Source: Litoribacillus peritrichatus (GTDB taxonomy: Bacteria > Pseudomonadota > Gammaproteobacteria > Pseudomonadales > Litoribrevibacteraceae). Taken from it: a DNA stretch of 64,000 bases. Location: contig NZ_BAABBN010000007.1 of NCBI RefSeq assembly GCF_039537985.1, forward strand, positions 930,001 through 994,000. Direction: 5' to 3'. Both the position numbers and the translations under genes were made by a program. The notes under the pieces were generated by a model, which saw only the letters and a program-made list of their open reading frames with translations, made no database searches and was not told the origin of the DNA. Of this stretch, positions 61,051 to 64,000 are shown piece after piece (within the stretch, counting starts at the first letter, position 1; each line of letters begins with the position of its first letter).

Positions 61051-61110
61051 GTATATATGTAATTTCGTATATATGTAATTTCGTATATATGTAATTTCGT
61101 ATATATGATA
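61051..61110. repeat. 16-bp tandem repeat in the arsR leader
   Basis: Four unit starts at 61051, 61067, 61083 and 61099, each GTATATATGTAATTTC (the last one truncated after GTATATATG). The repeats are in the 5' leader of arsR, 11 to 70 bp before its ATG. The remainder of the 265-bp gap to the kinase gene holds the arsR promoter and nothing else I can identify. Confidence 0.9.
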
Positions 61111-61118
61111 ATTCATAT
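61103..61118. promoter_or_regulatory. ArsR operator palindrome
   Basis: ATATGA-TAAT-TCATAT is a perfect inverted repeat of 6-bp arms. It overlaps the -10 box of the arsR promoter, where a repressor would block RNA polymerase. Confidence 0.75.
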
Positions 61119-61132
61119 GTATTGAGGGTCAA
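61105..61132 (-). promoter_or_regulatory. Sigma70 promoter of the arsR-gapdh-arsJ operon
   Basis: On the minus strand TTGACC (61127-61132), a 16-bp spacer and TATCAT (61105-61110). It overlaps the palindrome. Confidence 0.65.
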
Positions 61133-61305
61133 CCTTTTTTTGAAACTAAATCTGAAAGGCCTGGGCGGCGAAACTGCTGTCATTCAAGTTCTGTATCCTG
61201 CCAAAGAAACTCGTAATCCCTTACAAATGGTCTAGGTTTAAAATGTTAATCAACAAACTTTTGAGACTTTTTATTAGCAGTTTATAGCGAAGGGAATAAC
61301 GCTTG

Positions 61306-64000
61306 ATGGGAAGAGAAATAAACTCAAGATTTTGGATTGCACTTTTTGTCTTAATTGCCTGTTCAATTCCTTTTATTTTTAATGCCTACGGGATTGATTT
61401 TTCGTCGAAAAGCCAGTCTGTTGAAGACTTATACGGACACAGCCAAAACCCCTCTGTGGATGATGTTTTTCCTGTACTGCAAGGCGCAATACACCATGCT
61501 TTGTTAGAGTGGAGTGGGGTATGCATCGCGTTCCTTGCATCATTTTCATGTTTTGTGCATTACGGAGTTCGTCGAGACATCACGGTGGTGATTATCGGTA
61601 TGGCGTTTTTTTGCGCCGGACTGGTGGATACTTTTCATACTCTGGCGGCTCTTCGCTTTATTGAAGCTGCAACACCCAATACCGACTTCATTCCTTTTAC
61701 CTGGGCTTTATCCCGGATATTTCATGCGTTCATTCTTATTTGTGGCGTATGTATCTGCCTCTGGCTAACCCGTCAGGCTGAAGGGGGAGGTTCTAAAAAT
61801 CAGCTGCAAGTGCAACGCTGGAATAACAAGCGCAGTATCCTGGTCATTGGTGGTGTGTTTATTGGTTTGACGTTCTTGGCTGCGTATATCACTGCAGTCA
61901 GTGATGCACTTCCGCAAACCATGTATCCGGATGATGTTATCTCCCGGCCTTTTGATTTACTGCCACTGGCCTTGTTCACCTTTAGCGGCATTTTATTTTG
62001 GATTTGGTATCAGCAAACCCCGTCTTTGATTAAGTTCGCTTTAGTATTAAGCACCATACCGGAAGTGTTTACGCAACTGTGTATGACGTTTGGCTCAACG
62101 GAACTGTTTGATAATTATTTTAATATTGCTCACGCTTTAAAAGTGGTTGCTTACAGCATTGTTTTTATTGGGGTGTTGTTGGAACTGGTTGGTCAGAAAG
62201 GCGTTTTAGCGTCCAATGCTCATGGATTGTTAAACCCGCATTCGGATAAGTCTTCTATTGGGCCTCAAGAAGATATGCTGGATATCGGACGTGCAAGCCG
62301 GCCTTTAGGTCTGCAAATACCGGTAGCGGCATTTTTGTTGGCTGTTTCAGTGGCGATTGTGGTCAGTTTCAGTTTTTATTTTGAAAGTGAGCGTTTGGTA
62401 AAAAAACAGGAACAGCATAATTTGGAGGTTGAGAGCAATGTTGTGGGGCCTTTTGTTTTTCAGCTCTACAAACGTGCTTCGAGTGATGTTTTATTTTTAA
62501 GCAGAACCCCCCCTTCTCTTGGCATATCAGAATCAACTCGGCTCAATGATGACATCAATAAACAGTTATGGGTGCAACGGCTGACGAAAATTTTTACTGA
62601 AATGTTAACGACCAATCCGGCCTATGATCAAATTCGCTATGTGGCAGCGAATAATGGGGGGGAAGAGTTAGTCAATGTCATTCGTGGGGAGGGGATAAAG
62701 AGCGTTGATGTCCCTCGTTTGATAAATGCCCATGAAACACCTTATTTGGATCGTATCTCCGCATTGAAACCGGGCGAAGTGTATTTTACGAAGTTAGATA
62801 TTGGTCATAGCATTGAGGAGGTCACAAATTCGCACAGTTTGAAAGTCACTGTGGCAACCTCCGTCTATGATGCTGAAACGCATCAGTTGTTTGGTCATGT
62901 AATTCTTGATTTCGATCTCGGCGAATTCCTCTATGAGTTATCGGATGCCAGCCTTTCAGGGGTGTCTTTTTATTTGGCAAATACAGATGGAAAATTGTTG
63001 TTTCATTCAAAGAAACAGCCCGGTGTAGCTGTCCCTGAGCATGATTATTTACAGGAGGTGTACCCGGAACTAACTGCAACATTTGACCAAGACGATATTA
63101 AAGCTACTGCGTTTGATTCTCTTAAAAACCAATCCGTAGAAGGCTTTTCTTCATACCTGAAGACGATTGATTTATCTCGGTACGGCAGTGATCACTCGGT
63201 GGTGATGTTATTGCAACATGATAATTACACCTCGCAACGAGAGATGGCGTCTTTCCGTAACCGGAGTGTGTTGCTCGGTGTTTCTATGGCACTGGGTGCC
63301 TTGGCTTTGGCCGTTTTAGGCTCTCGCCGTGTTGTGCAACCGATCGTGGCGATGTCGCAAGCGGTGGAGGTTTATGAGCAAACGGGACGACTTGAAAATC
63401 TGCCTATCAAATCGGATGATGAAATGGGCGTATTAGCCCGAAGTTTCAATAATCTGATTATTCGAATTGATCAGGCACTTCAAGCTCAAAACCTGGCAAC
63501 AGAGCAGGCCGAGGAATCTTCGGCCAGGTTACAAGGGATATTAGATTCAGCAGCGGACGCGATTTTAACGATTGATGCTCAAGGGCGGATTTTATCGTTT
63601 AATACCGCCGCCAAAGATATGTTCGGTTATCGTGAAACGGAAGTGCTGGGCCGTTCAGTGAATATCTTAATGCCTTCAAAGTACGCAGAGAAGCACGATG
63701 AATATATGAGTGCTTACGACCAATCAGGCATCAGTAAAATAATGGGGGTTGGCCGAGAGCTGGAAGCCATGAAAAAAAGTGGTGAGGTGTTTGATATTCA
63801 CCTGGCCATTACAGAAGTAGTCACTTCAGAAGGCACCATTTACACTGGTTTGATTCGAGACATTACGGCAAGTAAAGCCGCTGCAAAGGCGTTGGTGCAA
63901 GCCAAAGAGTCAGCGGAAAGTGCTGCCCGGTATAAGTCTGAGTTTTTGGCCAGTATGAGTCATGAAATACGGACGCCAATGAACGGGGTTCTTGGCATGT
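61306..64000 (+). CDS. Membrane sensor histidine kinase, N-terminal part (runs off the window)
   Basis: The frame from ATG 61306 is open to the end of the window (898 codons) and is truncated by it. AAGGGAA lies about 11 nt before the ATG. The N-terminus has about seven membrane helices (from residue 9; DTFHTLAAL near 110) reminiscent of a MASE-type sensor, then a helix at about 338-358, a periplasmic domain (about 360-650, possibly dCache-like), a helix at about 653-673, HAMP (about 675-735), a PAS domain (about 745-860, GRILSFNTAAKDMFGY) and the HisKA motif KSEFLASMSHEIRTPMNG with His886. The HATPase and probable receiver domains lie beyond the window. The ligand is unknown. It is divergent from arsR. 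Confidence 0.85.
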   Translation, partial: MGREINSRFWIALFVLIACSIPFIFNAYGIDFSSKSQSVEDLYGHSQNPSVDDVFPVLQGAIHHALLEWSGVCIAFLASFSCFVHYGVRRDITVVIIGMAFFCAGLVDTFHTLAALRFIEAATPNTDFIPFTWALSRIFHAFILICGVCICLWLTRQAEGGGSKNQLQVQRWNNKRSILVIGGVFIGLTFLAAYITAVSDALPQTMYPDDVISRPFDLLPLALFTFSGILFWIWYQQTPSLIKFALVLSTIPEVFTQLCMTFGSTELFDNYFNIAHALKVVAYSIVFIGVLLELVGQKGVLASNAHGLLNPHSDKSSIGPQEDMLDIGRASRPLGLQIPVAAFLLAVSVAIVVSFSFYFESERLVKKQEQHNLEVESNVVGPFVFQLYKRASSDVLFLSRTPPSLGISESTRLNDDINKQLWVQRLTKIFTEMLTTNPAYDQIRYVAANNGGEELVNVIRGEGIKSVDVPRLINAHETPYLDRISALKPGEVYFTKLDIGHSIEEVTNSHSLKVTVATSVYDAETHQLFGHVILDFDLGEFLYELSDASLSGVSFYLANTDGKLLFHSKKQPGVAVPEHDYLQEVYPELTATFDQDDIKATAFDSLKNQSVEGFSSYLKTIDLSRYGSDHSVVMLLQHDNYTSQREMASFRNRSVLLGVSMALGALALAVLGSRRVVQPIVAMSQAVEVYEQTGRLENLPIKSDDEMGVLARSFNNLIIRIDQALQAQNLATEQAEESSARLQGILDSAADAILTIDAQGRILSFNTAAKDMFGYRETEVLGRSVNILMPSKYAEKHDEYMSAYDQSGISKIMGVGRELEAMKKSGEVFDIHLAITEVVTSEGTIYTGLIRDITASKAAAKALVQAKESAESAARYKSEFLASMSHEIRTPMNGVLGM

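Noticed and set aside
61051..61110. Possible CRISPR-like array
   Set aside because: The units are directly adjacent, 16 bp long, with no unique spacers and no cas genes nearby; it is a tandem repeat in a leader.

Overview
The window is ordinary chromosomal DNA of a gammaproteobacterium of moderate GC content, most likely a marine member of the Oceanospirillales/Pseudomonadales neighbourhood. It carries an MSHA-pilus tail (mshO-P-Q), a type IV pilus assembly cluster (pilMNOPQ), ubiquinone genes (ubiE-J-B), the Tat system, phasin/PHA genes, cysteine-type L31 and GS-I with the adenylylation tyrosine. Genus is not decidable from sequence alone. Gene order from hemE back to tatC follows, from memory, the Pseudomonas aeruginosa block PA5034-PA5070: hemE-gltD-gltB-damX-like-aroB-aroK-pilQPONM-ponA-malic enzyme-rpmE-priA-ftsN-like-hslV-hslU-DUF971-(pha region)-ubiE-ubiJ-ubiB-hisE-tatABC. 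Three differences stand out: argS is absent between priA and the ftsN-like gene, hisI is absent before hisE, and the PHA synthase/depolymerase genes are replaced by a patatin-like lipase, a phasin, a TPR protein, an alpha/beta hydrolase and a FFLEELY-motif protein.

Layout. 1-5184: end of an MSHA pilin operon (mshO tail, mshP, very large LamG-containing mshQ). 5286-5900: a TatD-linked type radical SAM protein. 5913-10990: nitrogen control, ntrC-ntrB-DUF4124-glnA, all leftward, with a sigma54 promoter, NtrC enhancer sites before glnA and an NtrC site before ntrB. 11190-15752: thiI, typA/bipA, proline iminopeptidase. 15827-18640: a secreted subtilisin-like lipoprotein. 18778-19533: dtd and a 60-residue unknown protein. 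19651-24709: tatC-tatB-tatA-hisE-ubiB-ubiJ-ubiE, leftward. 24943-30182: PHA-related and lipase region. 30202-33320: DUF971, hslU, hslV (sigma32 promoter), ftsN-like SPOR protein. 33394-40728: priA, rpmE, secreted nuclease, malic enzyme, PBP1a. 40900-49304: pilMNOPQ-aroK-aroB-damX-like. 49530-58254: gltBD, hemE, radA. 58398-61040: arsJ-gapdh-arsR arsenate detoxification operon. 61306-end: start of a large membrane sensor histidine kinase that runs off the window.

The genes fall into coherent modules: ammonia assimilation (glnA, ntrBC, gltBD), envelope and division (PBP1a, SPOR proteins, pilus machinery), protein quality control and export (hslVU, tatABC), carbon storage (phasin, PHA granule protein, malic enzyme as NADPH source) and arsenate resistance. 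I saw no tRNA, rRNA, CRISPR array, insertion sequence or prophage. No clearly new multi-gene system is evident. The most unusual items are a transcription terminator of rpmE that is also signal-peptide coding sequence of the next gene, an apparent ATT start codon for aroK, a tandem 15-bp duplication spanning the gltB stop codon, a 14-bp direct repeat spaced 21 bp before the gltB promoter, and 16-bp tandem repeats in the arsR leader next to a perfect operator palindrome.
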